A DNA stretch of 64,000 nt from an uncultured Bacteroidales bacterium (GCA_934667275.1 CAKULK010000001.1:248001-312000), one strand, 5' to 3'. Positions 24,917 to 33,047 are shown, counted from the stretch's first letter. Numbers and translations: made by a program. The notes: a model not told the origin generated them from the letters alone.

Positions 24917-26143
24917 CTACAGTTTGAGTGTGCTGATACGTTGCATCGCCTCGGCGATATTGTCGGGGTTGCCAAAGCCCGAGAAGCGTATAAAGCCCTT
25001 GCCCCAATGCCCGAAACCTTCGCCCGGGGTGCAGACAACCTGACAACGGTCAAGCAGCAGGTCGAAGAACTCCCACGAGCCCATATTGTGCTGGGCGCGC
25101 ACCCATACATAAGGGCTGTCCTGTCCGCCGTACACCTCCATGCCGATGGCTTGCAGACCGCGCTTAATCGCCTGTGCATTAGCACGATACACATCTATCT
25201 GCGCCCGCGTCTGGCGGTAGCCTTCGTTGGTGAGTACTGCCTCGGCGGCCCGCTCGGAGATATAACTGGTGCCGTTGTACTTGGTGCAAACTCGGCGGTA
25301 CCACATCGCGTTCAGACTGACGGGTTCGCCCTGCCCGTTGGTGCTCATAAGTGCCTTAGGCACAATGGTATAGCCGCACCTCACGCCCGTGAAACCAGCC
25401 GTCTTGCTGAAACTGCGAATCTCTATCGCCACCTCCCGCGCATCCTCTATCTCGTAGATAGAGTGCGGCACATCGGGCGTTTGGATAAACGCCTCGTAAG
25501 CCCCGTCGAAGATAATCAGACTATGGTGCTCGCGTGCATAGTTCACCCAGCGCGTCAGTTGCTCTCGGTTGAGGGCTGTCCCCGTGGGGTTATTGGGCGA
25601 ACAGAGATAGATTATATCTGCCTGTTGCTCAGGCAGTTCGGGGCAAAAGTCATTGTCGGGCGTGCAGGGCAACATGATGAGGTCGCTCCAGCGGTCGCCC
25701 AACCAGTCGCCCGCGCGCCCGTCCATCACATTCGTATCCACGTAGGCGGGATAGACGGGGTCGGGTATCGCCACGCGGTTGTGTTGTGACAGGATGTCTC
25801 CGATATTGCCAATGTCGCTGCCCGCACCGTCCGAGATGAAGACTTCGTCCGCCTCCATGGGTATGCCGTGCAGCTTATAGTCGAAGTCGGCAATCCGTTG
25901 GCGCAGCCATTCGGGACCCTCCTCCAGCCCGTAGCCGTGGAATGTGCGGGTGTCCGCCTGGTCATTCACCGCCTTGTGGAGTGCTTCTATCACCACAGGT
26001 GCCAGCGGACCTTGCACATCGCCGATGCCGAGGCGGATAATGCGCTTGTCGGGGTGTTTTTGTTCGTATGCCTTTGTGCGATTCACAACCTCCGTGAAGA
26101 GGTAGGTCGCACGAAGTTTGCAGAAGTTTGTATTGATATTCAT
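24917..26143 (-). CDS. dapL: LL-diaminopimelate aminotransferase
   Basis: A 408-residue class I/II PLP aminotransferase that makes LL-diaminopimelate directly from tetrahydrodipicolinate and glutamate, bypassing the succinylase or acetylase steps. It begins with NFCKLRATYLFTEVVNRT; IRLGIGDVQGPLAPVVIEAL and the GAGSDIGNIGDIL cofactor region are typical of DapL. The PLP-lysine block is RSFSKTAGFTGVRCGY, and the substrate-arginine region FIRFSGFGNP is at the end. dapF is 17 bp upstream, so the last two steps to meso-diaminopimelate are co-transcribed. Confidence 0.95.
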   Translation of the reverse strand: MNINTNFCKLRATYLFTEVVNRTKAYEQKHPDKRIIRLGIGDVQGPLAPVVIEALHKAVNDQADTRTFHGYGLEEGPEWLRQRIADFDYKLHGIPMEADEVFISDGAGSDIGNIGDILSQHNRVAIPDPVYPAYVDTNVMDGRAGDWLGDRWSDLIMLPCTPDNDFCPELPEQQADIIYLCSPNNPTGTALNREQLTRWVNYAREHHSLIIFDGAYEAFIQTPDVPHSIYEIEDAREVAIEIRSFSKTAGFTGVRCGYTIVPKALMSTNGQGEPVSLNAMWYRRVCTKYNGTSYISERAAEAVLTNEGYRQTRAQIDVYRANAQAIKRGLQAIGMEVYGGQDSPYVWVRAQHNMGSWEFFDLLLDRCQVVCTPGEGFGHWGKGFIRFSGFGNPDNIAEAMQRISTLKL

Positions 26144-26160
26144 TGCGTTACGTGATTACG

Positions 26161-26970
26161 TCATAGTTCTATCTCGCCATCGAACACGAAATCGGCGGTG
26201 CCCGTCATCAGTATGTGTCCCTGCTCGTTGAGGGCTATCCGCAGGTCGCCTCCGCGGAGGTGAACCGTCACCTCGCGGTCCGTCAGGTGGTGGTGTATGG
26301 CTGCCACCGCGGTGGCACAAGCCCCCGTGCCGCAAGCCATCGTCTCCCTGCTGCCGCGTTCCCACACCCGCATGTCTATCTCCTGCCGGTTGCGCACGGC
26401 GGCGAACTCCACGTTGGTGCGCTCGGGAAAGGGTGGGGCACATTCGATTATCGGACCCAACTGCTCCACAGGCACGCCGTCCAGCGTATCGTAGAAGAGT
26501 ATGGCGTGCGGGTTACCCACATTGACGGCGGTCAGGTTGATGTCCTGCCTGTGTATGGACAGATGTAAGTCGCTTATATTCTGCGGTTTGCCCATATCCA
26601 CCTGCACGCTTTGCACTTTATTGCCCATCAGCATGAGGTGCAGGGTCTTCACTCCCGCCAGCGTTTCGAGGGTGATGTCGGTCTTGCGGGTCAACCCTCG
26701 TTCATACACATATCGGGCGATGCAGCGTGAGGCGTTGCCGCACATCTGCGCCTCCGAACCGTCGGCATTGAAGATGCGCATACGGAAGTCGCACGTTTCA
26801 CTTGGCAGGATAAGCACAATCCCGTCGCCCCCGATGCCCGTGTGTCGGTCGTTCCATCGGCGTGCCAGCGCACTCCAATCCTCATTCTCCGGCACCTGTT
26901 GCGTGACCATATATATATATATATAGTCATTCCCCAACCCGTGCATCTTCGTGAACCGTATTCTTGACAT
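26161..26970 (-). CDS. dapF: Diaminopimelate epimerase
   Basis: A 269-residue racemase that converts LL- to meso-diaminopimelate for peptidoglycan and lysine. It begins MSRIRFTKMHGLGNDY. The two catalytic cysteines lie in MCGNASRCIARY and MACGTGACATAV. I use the ATG at 26970; an upstream in-frame TTG would add six residues. The codons after GNDY are an (AT)8 repeat that encodes IYIY, an unstable dinucleotide tract inside an essential gene. The promoter is 25 nt upstream, and the gene opens the dapF-dapL-DUF389-DUF2851 unit. Confidence 0.94.
   Translation of the reverse strand: MSRIRFTKMHGLGNDYIYIYMVTQQVPENEDWSALARRWNDRHTGIGGDGIVLILPSETCDFRMRIFNADGSEAQMCGNASRCIARYVYERGLTRKTDITLETLAGVKTLHLMLMGNKVQSVQVDMGKPQNISDLHLSIHRQDINLTAVNVGNPHAILFYDTLDGVPVEQLGPIIECAPPFPERTNVEFAAVRNRQEIDMRVWERGSRETMACGTGACATAVAAIHHHLTDREVTVHLRGGDLRIALNEQGHILMTGTADFVFDGEIEL
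26909..26925 (+). repeat. (AT)8 dinucleotide repeat inside dapF
   Basis: Seventeen bases of alternating A and T encode Tyr-Ile-Tyr-Ile-Tyr in dapF just after GNDY. Gain or loss of one unit would shift the frame after about 18 codons. Confidence 0.85.
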
Positions 26971-26995
26971 CTTATTGCTGCTAAACAATATTTTG

Positions 26996-27027
26996 CAAAG
27001 TTACTGCTTTTTTCTGATTTGCACAAA
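26996..27027 (-). promoter_or_regulatory. Bacteroidota promoter of dapF
   Basis: Minus strand: TTTG (27027-27024), 20 nt, TAACTTTG (27003-26996), preceded by AAAAAAGCAG as at several other promoters here. The dapF ATG is 25 nt downstream. It is divergent from the promoter at 27063-27094. Confidence 0.85.
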
Positions 27028-27062
27028 TGGACCGGTTTTTCTTATGGCAAATAGGTGAAACA

Positions 27063-27094
27063 TTTGTATATGTTGCTTTTTTTTTGTAACTTTG
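27063..27094 (+). promoter_or_regulatory. Bacteroidota promoter of the acetyltransferase-glycosyltransferase pair
   Basis: TTTG (27063-27066), 20 nt, TAACTTTG (27087-27094). The spacer contains T9 (27077-27085). The ATG of the acetyltransferase gene is at 27118. Confidence 0.85.
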
Positions 27095-27117
27095 CAAGGT
27101 TTTGAATACCGCAAAGT

Positions 27118-27662
27118 ATGCGAACATTTTGGTTGATAGTTTATTACGCTTTTGCACGAAAGTTGCCCAAATCCACGATTCCTATATTAGGAAAGATGGC
27201 ATATCGGTTACGTTACCGTTGTGCCAAACATTTGTTTATGGAATGTGGTATTTCTGTGAATGTGGAGCAGGGGGCGTATATCGGCAATGGCAAGCATTTC
27301 CGAGTGGGCAACAATGTGGGCATAGGAAAAGATTTCTGTTCCCATAATCGTCCGTTAGTGATTCGTGACGGGTTGCTCATGGGCGAAGATGTCCTACTTT
27401 TAGGGGGGGGCATTCATTCGCAAACCCTGATGTACCAATAGGCTCAGAGTCGGAGATGAACCCCACAACGCCATTGGAGATATGTGGTGATGTATGGATT
27501 GGTTCACGAGTGATTATTTTGCCCGGGTGCAAACGTATAGGGGCGCACAGTATTGTTGGTGCGGGAGCGGTCGTTACTCACGATGTACCCGACTATGCCA
27601 TTGTCGGTGGCAATCCTGCTAAAGTGATTAGAATGAGAAAAAGAACGGATACAAATTTATGA
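27118..27662 (+). pseudogene. Hexapeptide-repeat acetyltransferase, frameshifted at a G8 tract (possibly phase-variable)
   Basis: Read as one gene it encodes about 181 residues of the left-handed beta-helix acyltransferase family (WcaF/maltose acetyltransferase-like), which O-acetylate sugars. The first frame (27118-27441) runs to VIRDGLLMGEDVLLLGGG, then leaves frame at G8 (27403-27410). With nine G the sequence would continue GGGHSFANPDVPIGS, placing the catalytic His right after the tract, and join the second frame (27456-27662; DVWIGSRVIILPGCKRIGAH and VGAGAVVTHDVPDYAIVGG). The stop codon overlaps the start of the glycosyltransferase gene (ATGA). As given, the product is cut after 107 residues and lacks the active site. 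It may be a slippage switch, a dead gene or a homopolymer error. Confidence 0.75.
27403..27410 (+). repeat. G8 homopolymer at the frameshift point of the acetyltransferase
   Basis: Eight G directly before the catalytic His codon; nine would restore the full 181-codon frame. Confidence 0.85.
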
Positions 27663-28735
27663 AGATATTGATAGTGGCATCGGATAAAGGCGGTCACTTT
27701 ACTCCTTTCATAGAGGAGCAGATAGTGGCATTGATGCAAGATGGGGTGGAGGTGGAACGTTTCGGCGTGATGCGGAAAGGGGCTGTCGGATACTTGATGG
27801 AGATGCCACGGTTGTGCCGTGTTATCAAAGAGGTTAAACCGGACATTATTCACGCGCACTATGGTTTGAGTGGACTATTGGCAGGGTTGGCTGCGTTTGT
27901 CTCAATTCCGTTTAGACATGTACGAAGAATTCCTGTTGTCACTACCTATCATGGTAGTGATATCAACGAACCGAAAGTGTTGCGACTTTCGCGTTGGGCG
28001 ATGCGTCTCTCGGCGTGGAATATCTTTGTATCGCAGCGCAATGTGGACACAGCCACCAAGGTGTGTACCCTAAAAAACTACTCATTGATTCCTTGTGGCG
28101 TAAATTTGACTGATGACCAATTGCTTACACGTGAGGAAGCGCGGCAACAATGTGCCTTGCATGATGTACAATGCGTGATTTGGAATGGAGAAGAGCAAAA
28201 GAAATGCTCTTTCAGGGATATCCAAGATACTGCCCTTATCCTTTTTGCAGGTGCTTTTGATAATGCAGTAAAAGATGCGGCACTTGCTCAAAAGGCTGTT
28301 GATGCACTCAATGCTCAAAATGCAGCAGTCCATGCGCAGTTGATAGAACTGCGCGGATATACACGAGAGGAGGTGAATAAACTGATGTGTGCTGCTGATT
28401 GTCTGCTGCTTACGAGTAAACGAGAGGGTAGTCCGCAGGTCATCAAGGAGGCTATGGCGTGCGGTTGTCCGATTGTTTCTGTAGATGTGGGTGATGTGGC
28501 AGAGCGTATAGCGGGCATAGATGGTTATTATGTGGTCCCAACTCGTAATCCGCAGGAAATTGCCAATTTCTTAACACGAGCCCTCTCTTTTTCTAACTTT
28601 CAAGAAATAAAGAGCCATACTTCTGCTTGTATGGGGCGTACTGCGGCGCGCCGTCATTTGCAGGAGATGGGACTAACCAATTTCCAGGTGGTACGTGCAT
28701 TGCAGACTGTTTATTCTGCTGTTTTGGCACAATAA
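27659..28735 (+). CDS. GT4-like glycosyltransferase
   Basis: A 358-residue GT-B fold glycosyltransferase that transfers a sugar from an activated donor, probably in surface-polysaccharide assembly given its partner acetyltransferase. N-terminal MKILIVASDKGGHFTPFIEE; IIHAHYGLSGLLAG and VVTTYHGSDINEP in the acceptor half; LLLTSKREGSPQVIKEAMA, with the E-x7-E type GT4 donor-site motif, then GCPIVSVDVGDVAERI. Residues about 165-190 (CALHDVQCVIWNGEEQKKC) look like a Cys-containing insertion between the two domains. It starts inside the stop codon of the acetyltransferase gene, so the frameshift there could lower its translation. Confidence 0.9.
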   Translation: MKILIVASDKGGHFTPFIEEQIVALMQDGVEVERFGVMRKGAVGYLMEMPRLCRVIKEVKPDIIHAHYGLSGLLAGLAAFVSIPFRHVRRIPVVTTYHGSDINEPKVLRLSRWAMRLSAWNIFVSQRNVDTATKVCTLKNYSLIPCGVNLTDDQLLTREEARQQCALHDVQCVIWNGEEQKKCSFRDIQDTALILFAGAFDNAVKDAALAQKAVDALNAQNAAVHAQLIELRGYTREEVNKLMCAADCLLLTSKREGSPQVIKEAMACGCPIVSVDVGDVAERIAGIDGYYVVPTRNPQEIANFLTRALSFSNFQEIKSHTSACMGRTAARRHLQEMGLTNFQVVRALQTVYSAVLAQ

Positions 28736-28756
28736 TTTATTATTTTTAGGCGAAAA

Positions 28757-28788
28757 TTTGCACAGATGCGGAAAAGATCGTACCTTTG
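28757..28788 (+). promoter_or_regulatory. Bacteroidota promoter of the MATE gene
   Basis: TTTG (28757-28760), 20 nt, TACCTTTG (28781-28788). The start codon is about 145 nt downstream, leaving room for the structured leader. Confidence 0.85.
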
Positions 28789-28828
28789 CACTGCAAAATA
28801 AAAGACGAATACAAACAAGCGTTTTGTA

Positions 28829-28911
28829 ATCCTCATCGGAGGCATCGAAAGCCGGATAAGATGACTGGGTAAAACCATCGAATCTTGTTCGGCTTTTTGT
28901 GTGCGGAGGAT
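28829..28911 (+). promoter_or_regulatory. Attenuator or riboswitch-like leader with intrinsic terminator before the MATE gene
   Basis: The leader has a 14-bp stem (28849-28862 with 28882-28895, two G-U pairs) followed by T5 (28894-28898), i.e. an intrinsic terminator 40 nt before the start codon. Upstream, ATCCTC (28829-28834) can pair either with GAGG of the adjacent hairpin CCTC-ATCG-GAGG (28831-28842) or with GAGGAT at 28906-28911, which would enclose the terminator in a closing helix. I do not recognise a known riboswitch class. A ligand- or drug-sensing attenuator is the inference. Confidence 0.5.
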
Positions 28912-28937
28912 ATATAAGTACAAAAAACGGATAAATT

Positions 28938-30320
28938 ATGACAAACAACCAGATTGATTACGGCTCAGGCAAAGTGAGCACACTCTTCCGGCAGGTGTTT
29001 GTGCCGACCCTGTTCGGCATGCTGAGCCTCTCGGCAGTCACCATGATTGACGGTATCTTTGTCGGACACGGTGCGGGCAGCGACGGCATCGCAGCGGTGA
29101 ATATCTGCATCCCGCTACTGATGATTCTGCATGGCACAGGACTTATGATAGGTGCAGGCTGCTCGGTACTGGCGTCCATCGACCTCTCGCAGGGGCGTGT
29201 ACGTATGGCACGCGCCCGTCTGACACAGGCAATGGTCTTCGTCACCGTCATCGCAGTCATTGCCATCATGGCGATAATGCTCTTCCCGACACGTATGGCG
29301 TACATCTTGGGCTCGTCGGAGCACCTCTTGCCGCTGGTCAAGGACTACCTGATATGGTTCGCGCCCTCGCTGCTCTTCCAGATGTGGACGGAGGTCTCGC
29401 TCTTCTCCATACGCTTGGACAGTGCCCCGCGCCTTGCCATGTGGTGCAGCATCACGAGTGCCGTGCTCAACGCGGTACTGGACTGGCTTTTCATCTTCCC
29501 GCTCGGCATGGGCGTCATGGGAGCCGCTTTGGCTACCTCGATATGCTGTTTCGTAGGGGCAATGATAGCCGTGGTGTATATGCTGTTCCATGCCCGCAAG
29601 ATGCGTCTGCACCCCTTGCACCTGAGCCGCAGAGGGCTGTCTTTCTTTACCCGCGACCTCGCCGAACAATGCAAGGTGGGCTTCTCCACATTGCTCAACC
29701 AGATGACTATGGCAATGCTGTTCTTTGTTGGTAATCATGTGTTTATGCGCTATCTCGGCGACGACGGCGTAGGCGCATTCGGCATCAGTTGCTACTACAT
29801 GCCCTTCGTCTTTATGATTGGCAACGCCATTGCGCAGTCCGCACAACCCATCATCAGTTACAATTTCGGCTTGGGGCAGACCTCACGTGTCCGCGAGACA
29901 CTGCGCGTGTCGCTGGAGACCGCCATCGTATGCGGCGTACTGCCGACGCTGCTGTTTATGTTCTTCCCGCAATGGCTCGTGGCACTGTTTCTCGACACCA
30001 CAATGCCCGCCGCACAAAGGGCGATAGAAGGCTTCCCCTACTACTGCACGGGCTTCGTGTTCTTCGTTGTGAACCTCGCCGCTATTGGCTACTACCAGAG
30101 TGTGGAGCGCGTACTACCTGCCACCACCTTTGCCTTATTGCGCGGAGTGGTCTTCCTCGTGCCGTGCTTCCTGTTGCTGCCTGAAGTGCTGGGAATCAAA
30201 GGGATATGGCTTGCCCTTGCCCTGTCCGAATGCCTCACCACCACAGTGATAGTGCTCACGAGCACACTCCATCACATCTGTAGTGGGCATGCATTCAGGC
30301 TCCATAGCCTACGTAGTTAG
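28938..30320 (+). CDS. MATE family multidrug/sodium-driven efflux transporter
   Basis: A 460-residue inner-membrane transporter with 12 hydrophobic segments arranged as two similar halves. The N-terminal half contains VFVPTLFGMLSLSAVTMIDG and FVGHGAGSDGIAAVNICIPL, the second half KVGFSTLLNQMTMAMLFFVG and MIGNAIAQSAQPIISYNFG, which are MATE family features. Such proteins export cationic drugs or metabolites against sodium or protons; the substrate is not evident. It stands alone on the plus strand, ends 20 bp from a convergent gene, and is preceded by a terminator-bearing leader, so it is probably controlled by transcription attenuation. Confidence 0.92.
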   Translation: MTNNQIDYGSGKVSTLFRQVFVPTLFGMLSLSAVTMIDGIFVGHGAGSDGIAAVNICIPLLMILHGTGLMIGAGCSVLASIDLSQGRVRMARARLTQAMVFVTVIAVIAIMAIMLFPTRMAYILGSSEHLLPLVKDYLIWFAPSLLFQMWTEVSLFSIRLDSAPRLAMWCSITSAVLNAVLDWLFIFPLGMGVMGAALATSICCFVGAMIAVVYMLFHARKMRLHPLHLSRRGLSFFTRDLAEQCKVGFSTLLNQMTMAMLFFVGNHVFMRYLGDDGVGAFGISCYYMPFVFMIGNAIAQSAQPIISYNFGLGQTSRVRETLRVSLETAIVCGVLPTLLFMFFPQWLVALFLDTTMPAAQRAIEGFPYYCTGFVFFVVNLAAIGYYQSVERVLPATTFALLRGVVFLVPCFLLLPEVLGIKGIWLALALSECLTTTVIVLTSTLHHICSGHAFRLHSLRS

Positions 30321-30339
30321 AGTTTGTTTGTCAATCTGA

Positions 30340-31263
30340 CTATCGGCTCCAGCCCTCTACTTTGTAAACCTTTTCTGCGAGTTTCATTGCCTTTTTAGGC
30401 TTGCCATCAGGGGCAAACCATAGTTCTATTCGGGCTGCATACGGGTCACCCCAACTGCCTGTATCAATACGAAACTCTTTGCTGAAACCGCGTACTCCCT
30501 TGAATTCAGGTACATTGGTTGCATCGAAATAGAGTGACAGTTCAATGTTGGATGTCACCTCATACGCCTTTAGGAAAAGGACTCCTTTGGGGAAGTCCTT
30601 CAGATAGGCGGCATAAAAATAGTCCCCGATATAGGGTGATGCATAGACCTCAAATGTTCCGATTTGTGCACTATCCACCAATGCGCTTTTGTCTTCGGTG
30701 TCCTTGTACCATCTGTAGCAATAGCGGGGAGTCTCACTATTTATATATTGGGTATCAAACTTAGGCATTTCGATGTCTGGTAAAGGTACTTCATACGCTA
30801 CTCCTGCTTGGATGGGGTGCCGTTTGCCGAAATCATCCTGTTGGTTATAAAGCATACAAAAGATGATAAAGAGCACCGGTCCCACAAGGCAGGCGAGACT
30901 GCCCAATAGTGCATGCCCTGAGGCAGTAGCATATTGCTTATATTTCAGGGCTACAATAAACTCAGTAATATACAGGATAATGCACGAAATAACTGATAGT
31001 AAGGATATTACAAATACCGTTATATGCAGTGGATATTCACTTTCGCCTTTGTAGTACGGGAATATCCAGCAATAAGTAAGGGGTACCAATGCCACCAAAA
31101 AGACAAGAATCCAAAGTACACTCAAGCGAATGAATTTGGATGCTTTGGAGTCTTTTGTCAATGCTTTGGAGCCGTTATGCAAACTTTTGTTGCCGAATAT
31201 GCATCCAAACACAAACATGGTCAAGGTGCATAATCCCCATATTATCAAAGAAATCCACTGCAC
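30340..31263 (-). CDS. Four-helix membrane protein of unknown function
   Basis: A 307-residue protein not recognised. Four hydrophobic segments lie in the first 165 residues (about 2-24, 45-70, 82-106 and 118-140). The remaining half is soluble, beta-rich and would face the periplasm or cytoplasm (EIELWFAPDG-like end). The start is a GTG at 31263; no upstream in-frame ATG exists and the first internal ATG (31218) would cut into helix 1. It follows the THUMP-like methyltransferase by 29 bp and is probably the last gene of that unit. It faces the MATE gene end to end without a visible terminator. Confidence 0.7.
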   Translation of the reverse strand: MQWISLIIWGLCTLTMFVFGCIFGNKSLHNGSKALTKDSKASKFIRLSVLWILVFLVALVPLTYCWIFPYYKGESEYPLHITVFVISLLSVISCIILYITEFIVALKYKQYATASGHALLGSLACLVGPVLFIIFCMLYNQQDDFGKRHPIQAGVAYEVPLPDIEMPKFDTQYINSETPRYCYRWYKDTEDKSALVDSAQIGTFEVYASPYIGDYFYAAYLKDFPKGVLFLKAYEVTSNIELSLYFDATNVPEFKGVRGFSKEFRIDTGSWGDPYAARIELWFAPDGKPKKAMKLAEKVYKVEGWSR

Positions 31264-31292
31264 AGTATTCTGTATATTAATTGTTTATGCCG

Positions 31293-32444
31293 CTATTGCA
31301 CCCGCTTTGCCGTGAGGGTGACGGGCTTTTTGCCAAGGCGGGTGCCGATGATGTACCACTCTCCGCCATCGCGGACTTTGAGTTTGCGCTTGAGTTGGTC
31401 GGGGCTGAGGGGATAGTTGCGCGTCACGATGTTGCATTGTCGCAACGGGGTGTCGGGTTCACACACTTCCCATACCCGCCCGGGGAAGGAGGGGTGCAGA
31501 AAGTCTGCGGTATAGAGGTGGGTGTTGGGGGCTAACTTTGCCAACCTGAAATGTGCACTTACGTAGTTGTACAAGCCCGCTTTCAAGATAGCGGCATTAG
31601 GCTCATAGAGGTATTTGCCTATCTTTTGCGCCATGGTGGCAACGGCATTCTGCTCGTCTTGTCTGCCTACTGCCAAAGCCTTGTATGGGTCTCCGTCCTG
31701 CCATTGGGCAGGTATGTCTATGGCAATCAAGCGGCTTTCCTCATTTTCGGCAGATATCAAAAGAACCTCTTTCACTTCGTTATCCACTGCCACCACATGG
31801 GTGTCCCATACCATATCGGGCAACGCCCGCAGGGCTGCGGTGATGTCAAGCATCGGGCTGAGTTTGAATAACAAGACCTTGGTTTTGGTGCGAAGGGTGG
31901 GTAATAGTTTTATCAGATCGGGTTCGCAATCCTCTAAGCGAAATACCTTGCCGCCATTCTTGTCCCGTCGCGCGGGGTCCACGCATAGCACATCCACGGG
32001 TGGCATATCCTGCAAATACGCTTCCGCGGTGGTATTGTGAATATGGATATTGGGTGCGTACAGCCCGAAGTTATGCTCCGCGATACGGCATAGTTCCACG
32101 TTCTGCTCTATGTAGTCCACGTGCCCGAACGTCTGCGCCATGAAGTACGCATCTACACCATATCCACCCGTAAGGTCTGCGCAACGTACCTTTCCGAATG
32201 GGTAGCCGCATAGGGTAGGATGCGCTTTCACTATCGCAGCCTTGTAGCGCGCAGTGGCTTCCGACGAGCATTGCTCGCACGACAGGCGCACGGGGTACCA
32301 CCAATCCTCTAACGCCGCAAACGTAGGGAGTTTGTGGGCGGTACGCTGCCGTCCGTCCACCTGTTGGAGCATAAAACGAAAGTCGGCATCCGACAATTCG
32401 GGATACCGACTACGCTGCAAAGCCAATTGCTCCACATCTATCAT
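31293..32444 (-). CDS. Class I SAM-dependent methyltransferase with THUMP-like domain
   Basis: A 383-residue protein. Residues about 95-115 contain the SAM-binding motif RCADLTGGYGVDAYFMA; VDVLCVDPARRDKNGGKVF follows at about 180-200, where DPARRD is the characteristic motif of this Bacteroidota family. The C-terminal 100 residues (YPLSPDQLKRKLKVRDGGEW) match the THUMP-like extension. The substrate is probably RNA by analogy with THUMP proteins, but it is not established. It starts 6 bp after the stop of the lipoprotein gene, so the two are surely co-transcribed. Confidence 0.88.
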   Translation of the reverse strand: MIDVEQLALQRSRYPELSDADFRFMLQQVDGRQRTAHKLPTFAALEDWWYPVRLSCEQCSSEATARYKAAIVKAHPTLCGYPFGKVRCADLTGGYGVDAYFMAQTFGHVDYIEQNVELCRIAEHNFGLYAPNIHIHNTTAEAYLQDMPPVDVLCVDPARRDKNGGKVFRLEDCEPDLIKLLPTLRTKTKVLLFKLSPMLDITAALRALPDMVWDTHVVAVDNEVKEVLLISAENEESRLIAIDIPAQWQDGDPYKALAVGRQDEQNAVATMAQKIGKYLYEPNAAILKAGLYNYVSAHFRLAKLAPNTHLYTADFLHPSFPGRVWEVCEPDTPLRQCNIVTRNYPLSPDQLKRKLKVRDGGEWYIIGTRLGKKPVTLTAKRVQ

Positions 32445-32450
32445 GTGCCA

Positions 32451-32933
32451 CTATTTGGATGGCGTGGTGATGACAATGCGGAAGTTCATAGTGGGTGGTG
32501 TGAATTTTCTATCTTCCTCGTAAGCAAAGTCGCTAACACGATAATTAAACTCAGCCCACTTGATGCCATAGGTGAAATCGTAAACCTCTGTGTAGTAAAC
32601 CCATGTGCCATTCTCCAATTGTACCTCTGCGGGTGTCACAAAAGGCAACAAGTGTTGGCGTGCATATTCCGTAGAGTTGTTGTCAAAGACGGCATACGCT
32701 TTCACTTCTCCGTTGTCGAATACGTTCTCTGTAATCTCGGGTACATCTACACCTGCATAGAAATAGTTGTTGGCAAAATAAGTGGTATCAGAAAATTCTG
32801 TGTATTGCCACTCTCGTGCCTTGACTGTTACATTCACAATCTTCTGTGTGCTACCCACAATGGTTGTGGTGCTGTAGTCGCAACTGACAAAGGTTGCGGC
32901 AACTGCTAAAAAGAAAACAAGATACTTTTTCAT
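32451..32933 (-). CDS. Putative lipoprotein
   Basis: A 160-residue protein starting MKKYLVFFLAVAATFVSC, a signal peptide with a lipobox-like end (FVSC) that would lipidate Cys18. The mature part is beta-rich with many Tyr and Thr residues; no family was recognised. A longer frame begins at 33041, but the promoter lies at 32979-33008, so that start is impossible; an ATG at 32948 (MRTNS) remains an alternative. It is the first gene of a three-gene unit with the THUMP-like methyltransferase and the membrane protein. Confidence 0.75.
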   Translation of the reverse strand: MKKYLVFFLAVAATFVSCDYSTTTIVGSTQKIVNVTVKAREWQYTEFSDTTYFANNYFYAGVDVPEITENVFDNGEVKAYAVFDNNSTEYARQHLLPFVTPAEVQLENGTWVYYTEVYDFTYGIKWAEFNYRVSDFAYEEDRKFTPPTMNFRIVITTPSK

Positions 32934-32978
32934 ACTATTGGTTCTCATATTGTTTGTTGATGAGTTGAATAACCCTGC

Positions 32979-33008
32979 AAAGTTACACATTTCCTGTGAG
33001 ATATGCAA
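32979..33008 (-). promoter_or_regulatory. Bacteroidota promoter of the lipoprotein unit
   Basis: Minus strand: TTG (33008-33006), 19 nt, TAACTTTG (32986-32979). The lipoprotein ATG at 32933 is about 46 nt downstream. Confidence 0.75.
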
Positions 33009-33047
33009 TAGCGTGATGAAAAGCAGGCGTTTTTTGTGCAATGTATG

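Noticed and set aside
32934..33041. Longer N-terminus for the lipoprotein (start at 33041)
   Set aside because: The promoter at 32979-33008 lies inside that extension; the lipoprotein signal peptide starts at 32933.
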